A stretch of DNA of 64,000 nucleotides from Hoyosella sp. YIM 151337. GTDB taxonomy: Bacteria; Actinomycetota; Actinomycetes; Mycobacteriales; Mycobacteriaceae. The first letter of the stretch is position 1, and every line of letters starts with the position of its first letter. Location of the stretch: positions 1 to 64,000 of the forward strand of contig NZ_JAPEIQ010000023.1 of assembly GCF_026041215.1 (NCBI RefSeq), written 5' to 3'. The notes under the pieces are model-generated. The model saw only the letters and a program-made list of their open reading frames with translations. It was not told where the DNA came from and did not search any database. Below, in pieces: positions 8,173 to 16,523 of the stretch. The position numbers were made by a program, and so were the translations under genes.

Positions 8173-9051
8173 TCAGCGTCTCGTGGGCTCTTCGTAGAGC
8201 GCCGCACCAGCGGTTACGCCCGCACCCGCCGTGACGACGAGCGTTCGTGTTCCCGCAGATGGGCGAGGCCCGCTTGCTTCCAATGCGGCGACCAGCGCGG
8301 CGGTGTGCGTCCACTCCTCCGCACCGACCGTGATGCGCGCGGGCTCGAGTCCGAGCTTTTCGGCAAGCACTGCCCGGAATCGGGGCCGGGCTGGTGCGGC
8401 AACGATGCGATCGATGTCTGCCAATCCGAGCGCTGCATCGCTCAGACATGACGCCACCGCCGTTGCAGCTGTCTCTGCGTACTGCGTGTCAAGCGCAGCC
8501 GACTCCTCAATATGCAACACGTTGCGCTTCCTCTCGTGCTGGATACGGGCGCGCAGCGCATCCCCGTCCCGGTTCGCAGCCCAGGACGCAGCGCCCATAC
8601 CGCCCGGACCATCAGCCCAGCTGCACAGCAATGCACCGCCAGTCGCAGAGAACGGAAAATTATCACTCATGCCGTGGCCAGGGTCGGCATCACTAGCAAC
8701 GATGATCGCATGCTTGATGGCGCCCGAGCGCAGGAATCCATCAGCGATCTGCAAAGCTGTCAGGACGCCGCACGTACCGTTCGCCACGTCGAACGAGAAG
8801 GTGCCATGCGTGTCCACGTGCGGGTCTTCCGGGTGTGCGCCGATGTCCTCCTGGATTAGGGCGGCGAGCGCGGGCTCGCCAAGATTGCGATCCCGGTAGA
8901 GACCTGCGTTCAGAACCAAATCAAGATCGTTCGCACTGCGGCCCGCTCTGTCGAGGCACGTTTTCGCGGCCGATACAGCAAGCCGCAGTGCGCTGTGCCG
9001 TGACCGCCATGCCCCCTGCACAACGGCAGTCTGTTCAATGATCGTGCCCAT
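8173..9051 (-). CDS. FabH/KAS III-like thiolase-fold protein, probably catalytically degenerate
   Basis: A 292-residue thiolase-fold protein, shorter than typical KAS III enzymes (320-370). The nucleophile Cys is kept at residue 94 in NGTCGVLTA. Aligned by eye with its upstream neighbour, the catalytic HQTSAR segment is replaced by APARPR, and the YGNTAS segment by EEWTHTAAL. The His and Asn of the Cys-His-Asn triad therefore seem to be lost. It overlaps the upstream FabH-like gene by 17 bases, so the two are co-translated. A heterodimer of one active and one structural subunit is a reasonable inference. The substrate is unknown. Confidence 0.78.
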   Translation of the reverse strand: MGTIIEQTAVVQGAWRSRHSALRLAVSAAKTCLDRAGRSANDLDLVLNAGLYRDRNLGEPALAALIQEDIGAHPEDPHVDTHGTFSFDVANGTCGVLTALQIADGFLRSGAIKHAIIVASDADPGHGMSDNFPFSATGGALLCSWADGPGGMGAASWAANRDGDALRARIQHERKRNVLHIEESAALDTQYAETAATAVASCLSDAALGLADIDRIVAAPARPRFRAVLAEKLGLEPARITVGAEEWTHTAALVAALEASGPRPSAGTRTLVVTAGAGVTAGAALYEEPTRR

Positions 9052-10138
9052 AGCGAGCTACCAATTCCTCATCGACGTCGATTAGCAAGATCCCGATTTC
9101 CAGCCCGGACGCGAGCGAGATCAGAGCGATAGTCTCACCAGGCTTGATCCGGCCCGCCTCCAGTTCTTCGACGAGTGCCACTGTGTGCGTCGTGGAAGCG
9201 GTGTTGCCGTATCGGTCGACGGTAATGACGGCATCGTGGCGTGGTGTATCGCCGAACGATGCCTTAACTTCCGCCATGCCTTTGCGTATAGCCCGTGCGG
9301 ACGTCTGATGAGTGATCACGTGATCGATGTCGTGTATCGACAGGCCGACTGTGTCGAGCACTTCGTGAAGCAGCAGGGGCGTGACCGCAATCGCCGCCTT
9401 CTGGATTGCACGCGAATTCGTAAACATTCTGCCGCCCGGGTCGCCACCCTTCGGATACGCCAAGCACAACCGACTGTAATCGGAAACCGTGGTGAAGCCG
9501 GCGAATCGGATTCCGCTCGCACCCTTCGGGGTACGCTCCAGCACCAGTGCCGCCCCGGCGTCGCCTAGGGTCAGCGACGCCAGCTCTTTGCTCATGATGC
9601 TGTGGATGTGTTGCGCTGCATTCTGGCCGAGCTGAGATATGTACTCACCGCTCACGATGAGAGCCCGCTCGATGATGCCCTGACGGATCCAGTTGTTGGC
9701 TACGGTGACTGCCGTCAGCATTCCGGCGCAGGCGTTCGCAATGTCAAACGTCATCGCGCGGCTCGCACCGATGGCCTGGGCGACAGCACCGCTCATGGTT
9801 GGCTCCAGCCAGTGCGTGAGCCCATCGCGGAACTTGGTGATACTGCAACTGATCACCACGTCGAGAGACGCTGCTGTTCTGTCGCATCTTCGCAGCGCAT
9901 CCTCGGCCGCAGCCACTGCGAGCGTGTAAGAGTCTTCGTCGCCTACTGAGACGCGGCGTTCATGGATGCCGGTCAGCCTCTCCAGGTCGATGTGAGTGCG
10001 GTGGCGCGTGGTCGCCATGAGGTCGCCAGTAGTCAGCCGTGTGCACGGCAGGTGCCGTCCAGCCCCCGCCACCCGCGTGCTGTACAGCGCGCGGGTGCCG
10101 CCGTCATCTGTGTCCCTCACCAGCCAGTGCTTTGCCAT
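9035..10138 (-). CDS. 3-oxoacyl-ACP synthase III family protein (FabH-like, intact triad)
   Basis: About 367 residues with a complete KAS III triad: Cys137 in NACAGM, His277 in THQTSAR and Asn312 in YGNTAS. Such enzymes join an acyl-CoA starter to a malonyl or second acyl unit. Relatives act in fatty acid, polyketide, quinolone and olefin (OleA) pathways. An ATG at 10156 is in frame. I prefer 10138 because a strong GGAGGTGG ribosome site sits just before it. The gene runs away from the CBS-BON gene and shares a promoter region with two DosR-like palindromes. Its partner downstream is a degenerate homologue. The pathway is not identifiable. Confidence 0.85.
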   Translation of the reverse strand: MAKHWLVRDTDDGGTRALYSTRVAGAGRHLPCTRLTTGDLMATTRHRTHIDLERLTGIHERRVSVGDEDSYTLAVAAAEDALRRCDRTAASLDVVISCSITKFRDGLTHWLEPTMSGAVAQAIGASRAMTFDIANACAGMLTAVTVANNWIRQGIIERALIVSGEYISQLGQNAAQHIHSIMSKELASLTLGDAGAALVLERTPKGASGIRFAGFTTVSDYSRLCLAYPKGGDPGGRMFTNSRAIQKAAIAVTPLLLHEVLDTVGLSIHDIDHVITHQTSARAIRKGMAEVKASFGDTPRHDAVITVDRYGNTASTTHTVALVEELEAGRIKPGETIALISLASGLEIGILLIDVDEELVARYGHDH

Positions 10139-10194
10139 AGCAACCGCCACCTCCATTGAGCTAAACGATGGCGCAACAGGAGCCGTGCGCAGTA

Positions 10195-10208
10195 GGGCAC
10201 TACGTCCC
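10195..10208. promoter_or_regulatory. DevR/DosR-like box 1 (weak)
   Basis: The 14 bases gggcactacgtccc match about 8 of the 12 fixed positions of the mycobacterial DosR core (GGGACT-WW-AGTCCC). The centre lies about 33 bases from a second, better palindrome, a spacing of about three helical turns. It lies between the FabH-like gene (left, minus strand) and the CBS-BON gene (right). Confidence 0.35.
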
Positions 10209-10221
10209 TTGCCGAGAGGTC

Positions 10222-10247
10222 TGGGTAGGGCCCTAAGGCCCTACCCA
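10222..10247. promoter_or_regulatory. DevR/DosR-like palindrome 2
   Basis: A perfect inverted repeat with 11-base arms (tgggtagggcc and ggccctaccca) around ctaa. Its core, gggccctaaggccc at 10228-10241, matches about 9 of the 12 fixed positions of the DosR core. It sits 50-75 bases upstream of the CBS-BON start. In M. tuberculosis the CBS protein gene hrp1 is a DosR target, which supports the reading. Whether this genome has DevR/DosR is not visible here. Confidence 0.5.
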
Positions 10248-10296
10248 CATATGTCCATGACACAGAAATCTGAGTCAGTAAGGGAAGGAGTGTGCT

Positions 10297-10863
10297 ATGC
10301 GCGCGCGGCACATCATGAGCAGCCCGGTCACTACGGTGGACCAATCCGCGAGCCTGGACGAATGCCTCAGCATTCTCGAACAACGGGGCTATACGGTACT
10401 GCCTGTCGTGAACGACGAGGAGCGCCTCGTCGGCATCGTCTCCGAGGGCGATTTGCTCCGCGAGAAGTTTCGCGCAGACGTTCAGGGAAAGACTTCTGCA
10501 GAGGACGCGATGACGCGGCCAGTAGTCACGATGGGCCCAGATGCCGATGTCAGCGCGCTAGCGTCAGCAATGTTGCGGTCCCGCCTCCGCGGCATACCGA
10601 TTGTGGCTAACAACAACGTCATTGGAATCGTGACGCGCCGCGACCTCCTAGCGCTGCTTACAAGAAGCGACACCCGGATTGCCAGTGAGATTCAGCATCG
10701 CCTTGACGTGTACGCCGGTTCACCAGAGAAGTGGCGAGTGGAGTCGAAGGACGGAACGGTCCTCATCACGGGCCTCAGCCCGGACGACCCTGAACGAGAG
10801 GTCGTTGCCGCCCTTGCCGAGACAGTTCCGGGTGTTGAGGCAGTGCGATTTGCGCCGGCGTAA
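10297..10863 (+). CDS. CBS-domain pair protein with C-terminal BON domain
   Basis: A 188-residue cytoplasmic protein. Two CBS motifs (residues 1-60 and 68-125, each ending in a VGIVSEGDLL or IGIVTRRDLL strand) form a Bateman module that usually binds adenosine nucleotides. The last 60 residues (WRVESKDGTVLITGLSPDD onward) resemble a BON domain. The start is fixed by a strong AAGGGAAGGAG ribosome site 6 bases upstream. The first CBS half resembles the hypoxia-response protein Hrp1, and DosR-like palindromes precede it. A role under low oxygen or stress is plausible, but the ligand is unknown. Confidence 0.88.
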   Translation: MRARHIMSSPVTTVDQSASLDECLSILEQRGYTVLPVVNDEERLVGIVSEGDLLREKFRADVQGKTSAEDAMTRPVVTMGPDADVSALASAMLRSRLRGIPIVANNNVIGIVTRRDLLALLTRSDTRIASEIQHRLDVYAGSPEKWRVESKDGTVLITGLSPDDPEREVVAALAETVPGVEAVRFAPA

Positions 10864-10884
10864 ATTTCCTCGCGGAAGATGACG

Positions 10885-11007
10885 TTAGAGCGGCGAATCG
10901 ATGCTGCCGAATGCTGTTCCAAGCGCGAGGAACGCTGCCACTATGAGTCTGGGCAGATCTTGCGTGAGATACACCGGCAAGTATTCAGCGATTTCGATAG
11001 ATCCCAT
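10885..11007 (-). CDS. Small 40-residue protein downstream of lcp
   Basis: An open frame of 40 codons with an ATG at 11007, preceded 7 bases upstream by a near-perfect GGAGGAG ribosome site. The translation begins MGSIEIAEYLPVYLTQDLPR and continues with a hydrophobic stretch (LIVAAFLALGTAFGS) that could form one membrane helix or an amphipathic anchor. It starts 24 bases after the lcp stop, so it is probably in the same transcript. No function can be assigned. The strong ribosome site is the main reason to call it real. Confidence 0.6.
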   Translation of the reverse strand: MGSIEIAEYLPVYLTQDLPRLIVAAFLALGTAFGSIDSPL

Positions 11008-11031
11008 TAGGGGCTCCTCCAGTAAGACGCA

Positions 11032-12261
11032 TCACGGGTAGTTGGGATTGTTGAATTCGGGAATTTCAATACTGATAGGCTTTAGTTCTGACATGTAGAG
11101 AAGAACGAACTGCCGCAGGAACTCGTCGAACGTCCAATACGCCTCGTCGGTGTTCGGCAAGGTGAGCAAGCCTTCGCGCACCTGAATAAACGGTCCCCAC
11201 GCTACATCGAGCAACGGCCCCCACACGGGTTCCCTGGGTATCAGCAGCCAGTCGGCGATCTGGTCGCCGAGGATAAACCGTGTGAACGCGCCGAGGATGG
11301 GCCTGGTGAGCAGTGTGAGATCAATCTGCTTGCCGAGATCGAGCAGCATGTCGGCAAGCTTTATTCCCTCCGGCGTGGGCTTGAGAATGGGGTCGAGCAC
11401 CTGCTGCGCCTGCGATTCAGCGGCGTCCCAGGACGCCGGGATGTACTGGTCTTCCACGCCGAGCATGTGGGCGCTCACCTGCCACGAATGCAGGAACGCG
11501 CGGGACTCGTTTTCGGGTATCGGCACCTTCCAGGAGTTCAGCGTGCGCATCACAGTGGTGGGCAGGCTGTGCCACGTGACCATGATGTCGTGCTGACTGA
11601 TGGGGATGGTCTCCGGTGCGGAGTTATTCCAGTGCGGCGATCGTGGCAGCAGGTTGCGGACGCCAGCGTGCGCCAGGCGTGTCTTCACTGAGGTGACAGC
11701 CATCTCGCCGTCGGGCGTATAGGCGTTCCTCGAACCTATGTCGTAACCGAACTTCGCGGTTCTCGAGATGCGGCCCTTCATGTTCGCGCCGCCCTTGGAG
11801 TAATAGACCGCGCGCGCCTCCTGGGGGATAACGGTGGCTAGCATGCCGCTCGCAAAACCGTAGAGAACGCCGAGATAGGTGCCTCGCTTTTCATTGAACG
11901 CAACTGCTGTTTCGAGCATGCTCTGATCAGCCCACGAGGGCAGCTGACGGGCACGCTCGATGAAGTCCCGGACATCTGCAGGAAGGCCGTCCGGGAGAGG
12001 CTGCCCATTCGTCTTCCACGTACGCAGCAAACTGTTGACCCGACCGACCTCACCGCGCTCGAGGAGGTCAGCGACAAGGGGATCCGCCTCCGCGTCCCAC
12101 ACGTTCATAGGATCCGTGCCGCTGCCGCTGCCAATCATTGAATCGGCTGGTGACCACTTCCAGGGCGGGCGAGCAGCGGCGGGCGCGGCGACACTAAAGG
12201 CGCCGACTGCGCCCAGCGCACCGCCGATTCGCAATAACGAACGCCTATTAAGTTTGTCCAT
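11032..12261 (-). CDS. lcp: Latex clearing protein, rubber oxygenase (Lcp), DUF2236 family
   Basis: A 409-residue secreted b-type haem dioxygenase that cleaves cis-1,4-polyisoprene (natural rubber) to oligo-isoprenoid aldehydes and ketones. The start MDKLNRRSLLRIGGA is a Tat signal. The core YYSKGGANMKGRISRT, then VKTRLAHAGVRNLLP and IMVTWHSL, matches Lcp proteins. His198 lies in LAHAGVR and Arg164/Thr168 in MKGRISRT. As I recall Streptomyces Lcp-K30 numbering, these are the haem ligand and two key active-site residues. Position 167 is Arg rather than the Lys I recall. A TetR gene is divergent, as in Gordonia lcpR-lcp, and a 40-codon gene follows. Confidence 0.9.
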   Translation of the reverse strand: MDKLNRRSLLRIGGALGAVGAFSVAAPAAARPPWKWSPADSMIGSGSGTDPMNVWDAEADPLVADLLERGEVGRVNSLLRTWKTNGQPLPDGLPADVRDFIERARQLPSWADQSMLETAVAFNEKRGTYLGVLYGFASGMLATVIPQEARAVYYSKGGANMKGRISRTAKFGYDIGSRNAYTPDGEMAVTSVKTRLAHAGVRNLLPRSPHWNNSAPETIPISQHDIMVTWHSLPTTVMRTLNSWKVPIPENESRAFLHSWQVSAHMLGVEDQYIPASWDAAESQAQQVLDPILKPTPEGIKLADMLLDLGKQIDLTLLTRPILGAFTRFILGDQIADWLLIPREPVWGPLLDVAWGPFIQVREGLLTLPNTDEAYWTFDEFLRQFVLLYMSELKPISIEIPEFNNPNYP

Positions 12262-12329
12262 TCCGTGGCTGACCTTTCGTGAAGGGGAGAATGCGCGTGC
12301 ATGAAACTATGAAACATACAGCGTATCTA

Positions 12330-12359
12330 AGTATCACCACACTGTAGTGTCGATCACAA
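12330..12359 (-). promoter_or_regulatory. Predicted lcp promoter with TetR operator
   Basis: On the minus strand, TTGTGA (12354-12359) and GATACT (12330-12335) stand 18 bases apart and could be the -35 and -10 of lcp. The spacer holds a perfect inverted repeat, ACACT-AC-AGTGT on that strand (12339-12350). A TetR-type dimer bound there would block RNA polymerase. The divergent TetR gene is the obvious candidate. This is read from sequence only; the start site is not known. Confidence 0.5.
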
Positions 12360-12456
12360 GTACCTGTGGCCAACTCGAGTTATCGAGGGCCCTCTCGCTA
12401 CGGGGCATCTCAACCTAGGACGGCGTCGCCTAGGATCGGCCGTAGGAGGAACCAGC

Positions 12457-13122
12457 GTGGAGAACATGTCACCGTTAACGACAGCATCGGCGAAAGCTCC
12501 GTCCCTTGTGCAACGCGCATATGCCGATGCAGTGGAGAACGCAGAGGAGTCCGACGAGACACGTGCCCGGCTCCTTGATGCCGCCTATGACTTGTTCAGC
12601 CGTATCGGCATTCAACGCACGTCGATGGAAGATGTCGCCAAGCGCGCTGGCCTCTCGCGCATCACGGTCTACCGCAAGTTCGAGTCGAAGCCCGCACTGG
12701 TCGATCAGGTCATTCTCCGTGAGTTCCGCCGATATTTCACGACCTTCTTCAGTGACATCAGGGGAGCGGAATCAGTCGCTGATCGTGTTGTCATTGGCTT
12801 CGTGAGCGCCCTGCGCACCAGCTGGAACAACCCACTGATAAGCGAACTCGTCAACACCGAACCGACACTCGCCGCAGGATCCATCACCGGAGCAGACGGG
12901 AAGGTCTTCGCAGCAGTGCAGCAGTTTGTCGCGAGCCAGCTTCGCCAGGCACAGCGCAAAGGGGGTCTTAGCGATAACGTCGACATCGAACTTGTCGCCG
13001 AGATGATGGTAAGGGTTGCCGTATCGTTCCTCACCATTCCCAGTCCCACTGTCGACCTCAGCGATGATGCACAGTTGGCAGCCGTCGCACGCAAATATCT
13101 AGTCCCGATGCTCACAACGTAA
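12457..13122 (+). CDS. TetR-family regulator, probable LcpR
   Basis: A 221-residue regulator with a TetR N-terminal helix-turn-helix around residues 55-80 (TSMEDVAKRAGLSRITVYRKF) and a C-terminal ligand and dimer domain. GTG at 12457 is supported by a TAGGAGGA ribosome site 7 bases before it. It is divergent from lcp, the arrangement described for LcpR in Gordonia polyisoprenivorans, where it represses lcp. An inverted repeat in the intergenic region is a candidate operator. The inducer, perhaps a rubber breakdown product, is not known from this sequence. Confidence 0.85.
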   Translation: MENMSPLTTASAKAPSLVQRAYADAVENAEESDETRARLLDAAYDLFSRIGIQRTSMEDVAKRAGLSRITVYRKFESKPALVDQVILREFRRYFTTFFSDIRGAESVADRVVIGFVSALRTSWNNPLISELVNTEPTLAAGSITGADGKVFAAVQQFVASQLRQAQRKGGLSDNVDIELVAEMMVRVAVSFLTIPSPTVDLSDDAQLAAVARKYLVPMLTT

Positions 13123-13138
13123 CCGCGAAAGGACAGTC

Positions 13139-13519
13139 TTGACCGCAGTCACACTTGTTGTAGGTGCCGTACTCACGATCGCCGGGGTCATTGGTTACGC
13201 GGTAACCGGAGCTGAGAGTGTTACCGCCCTCATCCCGAGTTTCGTCGGGCTCTTGATGCTCATCGCAGGCATCATCGCGCGCAACGTGAATGCCCGGCGG
13301 CACGCCATTCACGCCGCACTCGCCATTGCACTGCTCGGAGCGCTCGGTTCACTGCGCAACGTGGCCGCTATCGGAGATGTCTTCGACGGCACCGCGGAAC
13401 GCCCAGCCGCGATCATCCTCAGCACACTGATGTTCGTGGTGCTGATCGGTTATCTGGTTCTCGGCATCAGGTCGTTCATCCAGGCCAGACGCGATCGGCA
13501 GGGTAAATCGCCCGCATAG
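13139..13519 (+). CDS. Four-helix membrane protein of unknown function
   Basis: A 126-residue protein with four hydrophobic segments (VTLVVGAVLTIAGVIGYAV, ALIPSFVGLLMLIAGII, AIHAALAIALLGALG and AAIILSTLMFVVLIGYLVLGI) and a basic C-terminus. It starts at a TTG 16 bases after the TetR gene, behind GAAAGGA, so the two are probably co-transcribed. Small integral membrane proteins of this layout are common in actinobacteria and no role is assigned. A link to rubber use rests only on position. Confidence 0.7.
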   Translation: MTAVTLVVGAVLTIAGVIGYAVTGAESVTALIPSFVGLLMLIAGIIARNVNARRHAIHAALAIALLGALGSLRNVAAIGDVFDGTAERPAAIILSTLMFVVLIGYLVLGIRSFIQARRDRQGKSPA

Positions 13520-13661
13520 CGAGGTCAACTCCTCAACGTCGTCACGGAGCTGGCCAGCGTTACGTGCGGATTCGAAGCGCCGCGGGTGGTGCGCTGATTG
13601 ATTGAACGAGACGGCATGTCTCGCAAGTGCTGTCTCGGCGCAGCTATGGAGAGGGCAGAAC

Positions 13662-14346
13662 GTGGAACCGAGTGGCAAACACCTTGCAATGGTCAGCATT
13701 CCGGCGCCAGGACACGTGAATCCCAGTCTCGAGGTCATCCGTGAACTTGTCGCGCGGCCATCGCGTCACTTACGCGAATGACCCTTCGATGGGCGATCTC
13801 ATCGCCGCAACCGGTGCTGAACTCAAGCCGTATCGTTCGACGCTGCCGAAGACCAACTCGGAGGGGGCAGATCAATCGGGTGACGCTGAAAAGTCATGGG
13901 CGGGCGATGCCATCGACCAATTGACGCTCTTCCAAGACGATTATGAATCGATGCTGCCGCAGTTGCGTGCGCTCTACGAAGATGACAAGCCAGATCTGTT
14001 TCTGTACGACATCGCGGGCGGCCCCGCACGAATCCTGGCGCACCAGTGGAACATTCCCTCGCTGCAGCTTTCGCCCACGTATGTGGCGTGGAACGGCTAC
14101 GAGGATGAAATGAAGCCAATGATGGACGAAATGCGTCGAGATCCCCGTGGCGCCGCGGGTGTGGCAGTACGAGTCGACAGTGCCACGGTTTCGGCCGAGG
14201 AACTGCGGCAAGCCCTACAGACGATTGATGGACACCAAATCCGCAGGCGCAGTGCTGAACTGGCGCACGAACTGAAAGGCGCCGGTGGTGCCGCATGGGC
14301 TGCGGATATCGCCGAGGACAGGATGACACGTGTTCGCGAGCGCTAA
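13662..14346 (+). pseudogene. Macrolide-type (MGT) glycosyltransferase remnant: frameshift plus internal deletion
   Basis: The N-terminus of an MGT/UDP-glycosyltransferase is read from GTG 13662 (HLAMVSIPAPGHVNPSLEVI), but this frame stops at 13779. The continuation (VTYANDPSMGDLIAATGAEL) is in another frame, so bases were lost or gained near 13751-13757. The protein then runs to MKPMMDEMRRDPRG and jumps straight into a C-terminal family segment (ELRQALQTIDG to the end). The UDP-sugar binding region is missing. The whole is about 228 codons against about 390-400 for the family. Two independent lesions indicate a dead gene. Its end meets the helR stop. Confidence 0.8.
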
Positions 14347-16523
14347 GAACGCAGAATGACTAAGCGCTGCGTCGCGCGGGTCATCGCGACATAGCGGTCG
14401 ACGGCTCCCTTAATACCCGAGCCGAACAAATCCGTGTCAATGAGGACAACGAGGTCGAACTCAAGTCCCTTCGCCAGTTCTGGTGTGAGCCAGCGGATTT
14501 GGGAGACCGCCGGAAAGGGATTGTCGACAGCATCGTTCGTTGTGATGATGCATGCGGTTCCGTCAGCGTGTCTGGCGAGCCAGGCGCTCAGCATCGTGCG
14601 CATATCCGACACAGACCCAAAACCAACCGGGACACCGTTGCTGCGGACGGACACCGGGACATTGGCGTCCGGAAGCACCGCGCGAATAACAGGTTCTGCC
14701 TCCTTCATGATTTCTTCCGGCGTTCGGTAGTTAATACTTAGCGAAGCGTGGTTGATATTCGCGATTCCGGCGCGCTTGAGTCGTTGCTCCCATGATTCAG
14801 TGAACCCGTGCCGCGCTTGGGCGCGGTCCCCGACGATGGTGAAGCTGCGTGCGGGGCACCGGCGCACAAGCATCAGCCACTCAGCGTCTGTGAGCTCCTG
14901 CGCCTCGTCAACGACGACGTGCGCAAAGGGACCAGCAAGCCGGTCCGGAGCTGTACTCGGCAGGGCCGACTCGTTGATTAACGCGTCACGCAAATCGTCT
15001 CCGTACAGCATCGTCATGAGACCTTCGCCGTCGTCGTACTCGTGGGATGCGATGAGTTCCTCGACCACCCGGTCCAACTGTGCGCGTTCCGCGGCACGAG
15101 CAGCCTTGCGGCGCCGGGCAGCGCGGGCTGCTTCGCGATCGCCGAGCCGCTGGCGTGCGGCGTCAAGCAAAGGCAGGTCTGCCACCGTCCATGCCAGCGG
15201 GGCAGGGCGTTGCAGCTTTCGAACCTCACTGGGAGTGAGCCACGGGGCACACTTTCGCAGGTACGCCGGCACAGACCACAAATCTCCGACGAGGTCAGCC
15301 GCATCGAGCAGGGGCCACGCTCTCGTGAAAGTGCTGGTGAGCTTGTCATTCCGTAGGAGCGACGTACGGAGTTCGTCACGCGTGACGTCGCGTTCGTCAT
15401 GCTTGTCAATAAGGGTCGATAGAAGGGCATCCCACACGTCGTAGCGGGCCTCGTTGTGCGGAGTTCCCGGTTCCGGAGCCTCGAACGCCTCAGCCCAGTC
15501 CGCGGTGGTAAGCCAGACGTCAGCCCAGTCTGTTTCGACCAGCAGATCTTCTGACGGCGGCTTCTCAAAGAACCGGATGGCCGACTCGATCGCAGTTACC
15601 ATCCCGGCCGACGATTTCAGCGCCGCTATGTTCGGGTCCGCCTCAGGAGTTGCGTCAGCTCCCTCGGCGACCAGGTCTCGCACAGTACATGTCTGCACGC
15701 CTTCCTCGCCGAGGCTGGGCAGGACATCGGCAACGTAGGACAGGTACGGCTGATGCGGACCGATAAACAGCACGCCGCCGCGACCGCTCCCCAGACGGGG
15801 ATCCGCGTACAAGAGATACGCGGCACGGTGTAACGCAACGACGGTCTTTCCGGTGCCGGGGCCCCCATCGACAACGAGAGCTCCCCGGGAACTCGCGCGG
15901 ATGATTGCATCCTGGTCCGCCGCAATAGTGCCCAGCACATCCCGCATTCGTGTGGAACGGCTGCTTCCAAGGCTGGCGATGAACGCGGACTGGTCGTCAA
16001 GGGCGGCACACCGCGCATCCCCGGAGTCCAGCTCTTCTGGGGCAAACACCTCATCCCAGTAGTCGCTGATCCGGCCTCGGGTCCAGCGGTACCTCCGGCG
16101 GCTCGTGAGCCCCATAGGATGAGCATGGGTGGCTCCGAAGAATGGTGCGGCCGCGGGGGAGCGCCAGTCGAGCAGCAGGGAATCGCCGGCGCTGTCCGCC
16201 AGGCCAATCCGCCCCACGTACACGGGTTCGGAACCATCCGCGCTCTCCATGCGTCCGAGGCAAAGATCGAGGCCGAAGCGCCGAAGCACACGCAGCCGAG
16301 AGCTAAGCCGGCGAATCTCGAAGTCGCGGTCCATCGCGTCACGGCCCGTACCGCCCGGCTCCCTGCGCGCTGCATCAAGCCGGTCTGACAGCTCAGCGAT
16401 CTGTCGGCTGAAATTATTGGCAATCGCCGCGAAGTGCCGCTCGTCGTCCGAGATCAATGCTGGATTGGCCTTGCCCGAGAGGCGATCAGGAAGGTCGAAA
16501 ACGCTGGTGCTCAGAGGATCCAC
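14343..16523 (-). CDS. helR: HelR-type RNA polymerase helicase-like motor ATPase
   Basis: A superfamily 1 ATPase of the HelD/HelR group, about 726 residues. It has a long N-terminal arm with basic and coiled parts, Walker A GGPGTGKT near residue 220, a Walker B VVVDEAQEL near 535, and a late helicase motif ending with VDRYVAMTRATQRLVIL. HelR binds RNA polymerase, displaces rifamycin and gives rifamycin tolerance. The length, the absence of an N-terminal UvrD-like start, and a rifamycin-associated element upstream all point to HelR rather than a DNA helicase. GTG at 16532 is in frame, but GTG at 16523 has a GGAG ribosome site 8 bases upstream and is preferred. Confidence 0.88.
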   Translation of the reverse strand: MDPLSTSVFDLPDRLSGKANPALISDDERHFAAIANNFSRQIAELSDRLDAARREPGGTGRDAMDRDFEIRRLSSRLRVLRRFGLDLCLGRMESADGSEPVYVGRIGLADSAGDSLLLDWRSPAAAPFFGATHAHPMGLTSRRRYRWTRGRISDYWDEVFAPEELDSGDARCAALDDQSAFIASLGSSRSTRMRDVLGTIAADQDAIIRASSRGALVVDGGPGTGKTVVALHRAAYLLYADPRLGSGRGGVLFIGPHQPYLSYVADVLPSLGEEGVQTCTVRDLVAEGADATPEADPNIAALKSSAGMVTAIESAIRFFEKPPSEDLLVETDWADVWLTTADWAEAFEAPEPGTPHNEARYDVWDALLSTLIDKHDERDVTRDELRTSLLRNDKLTSTFTRAWPLLDAADLVGDLWSVPAYLRKCAPWLTPSEVRKLQRPAPLAWTVADLPLLDAARQRLGDREAARAARRRKAARAAERAQLDRVVEELIASHEYDDGEGLMTMLYGDDLRDALINESALPSTAPDRLAGPFAHVVVDEAQELTDAEWLMLVRRCPARSFTIVGDRAQARHGFTESWEQRLKRAGIANINHASLSINYRTPEEIMKEAEPVIRAVLPDANVPVSVRSNGVPVGFGSVSDMRTMLSAWLARHADGTACIITTNDAVDNPFPAVSQIRWLTPELAKGLEFDLVVLIDTDLFGSGIKGAVDRYVAMTRATQRLVILRS

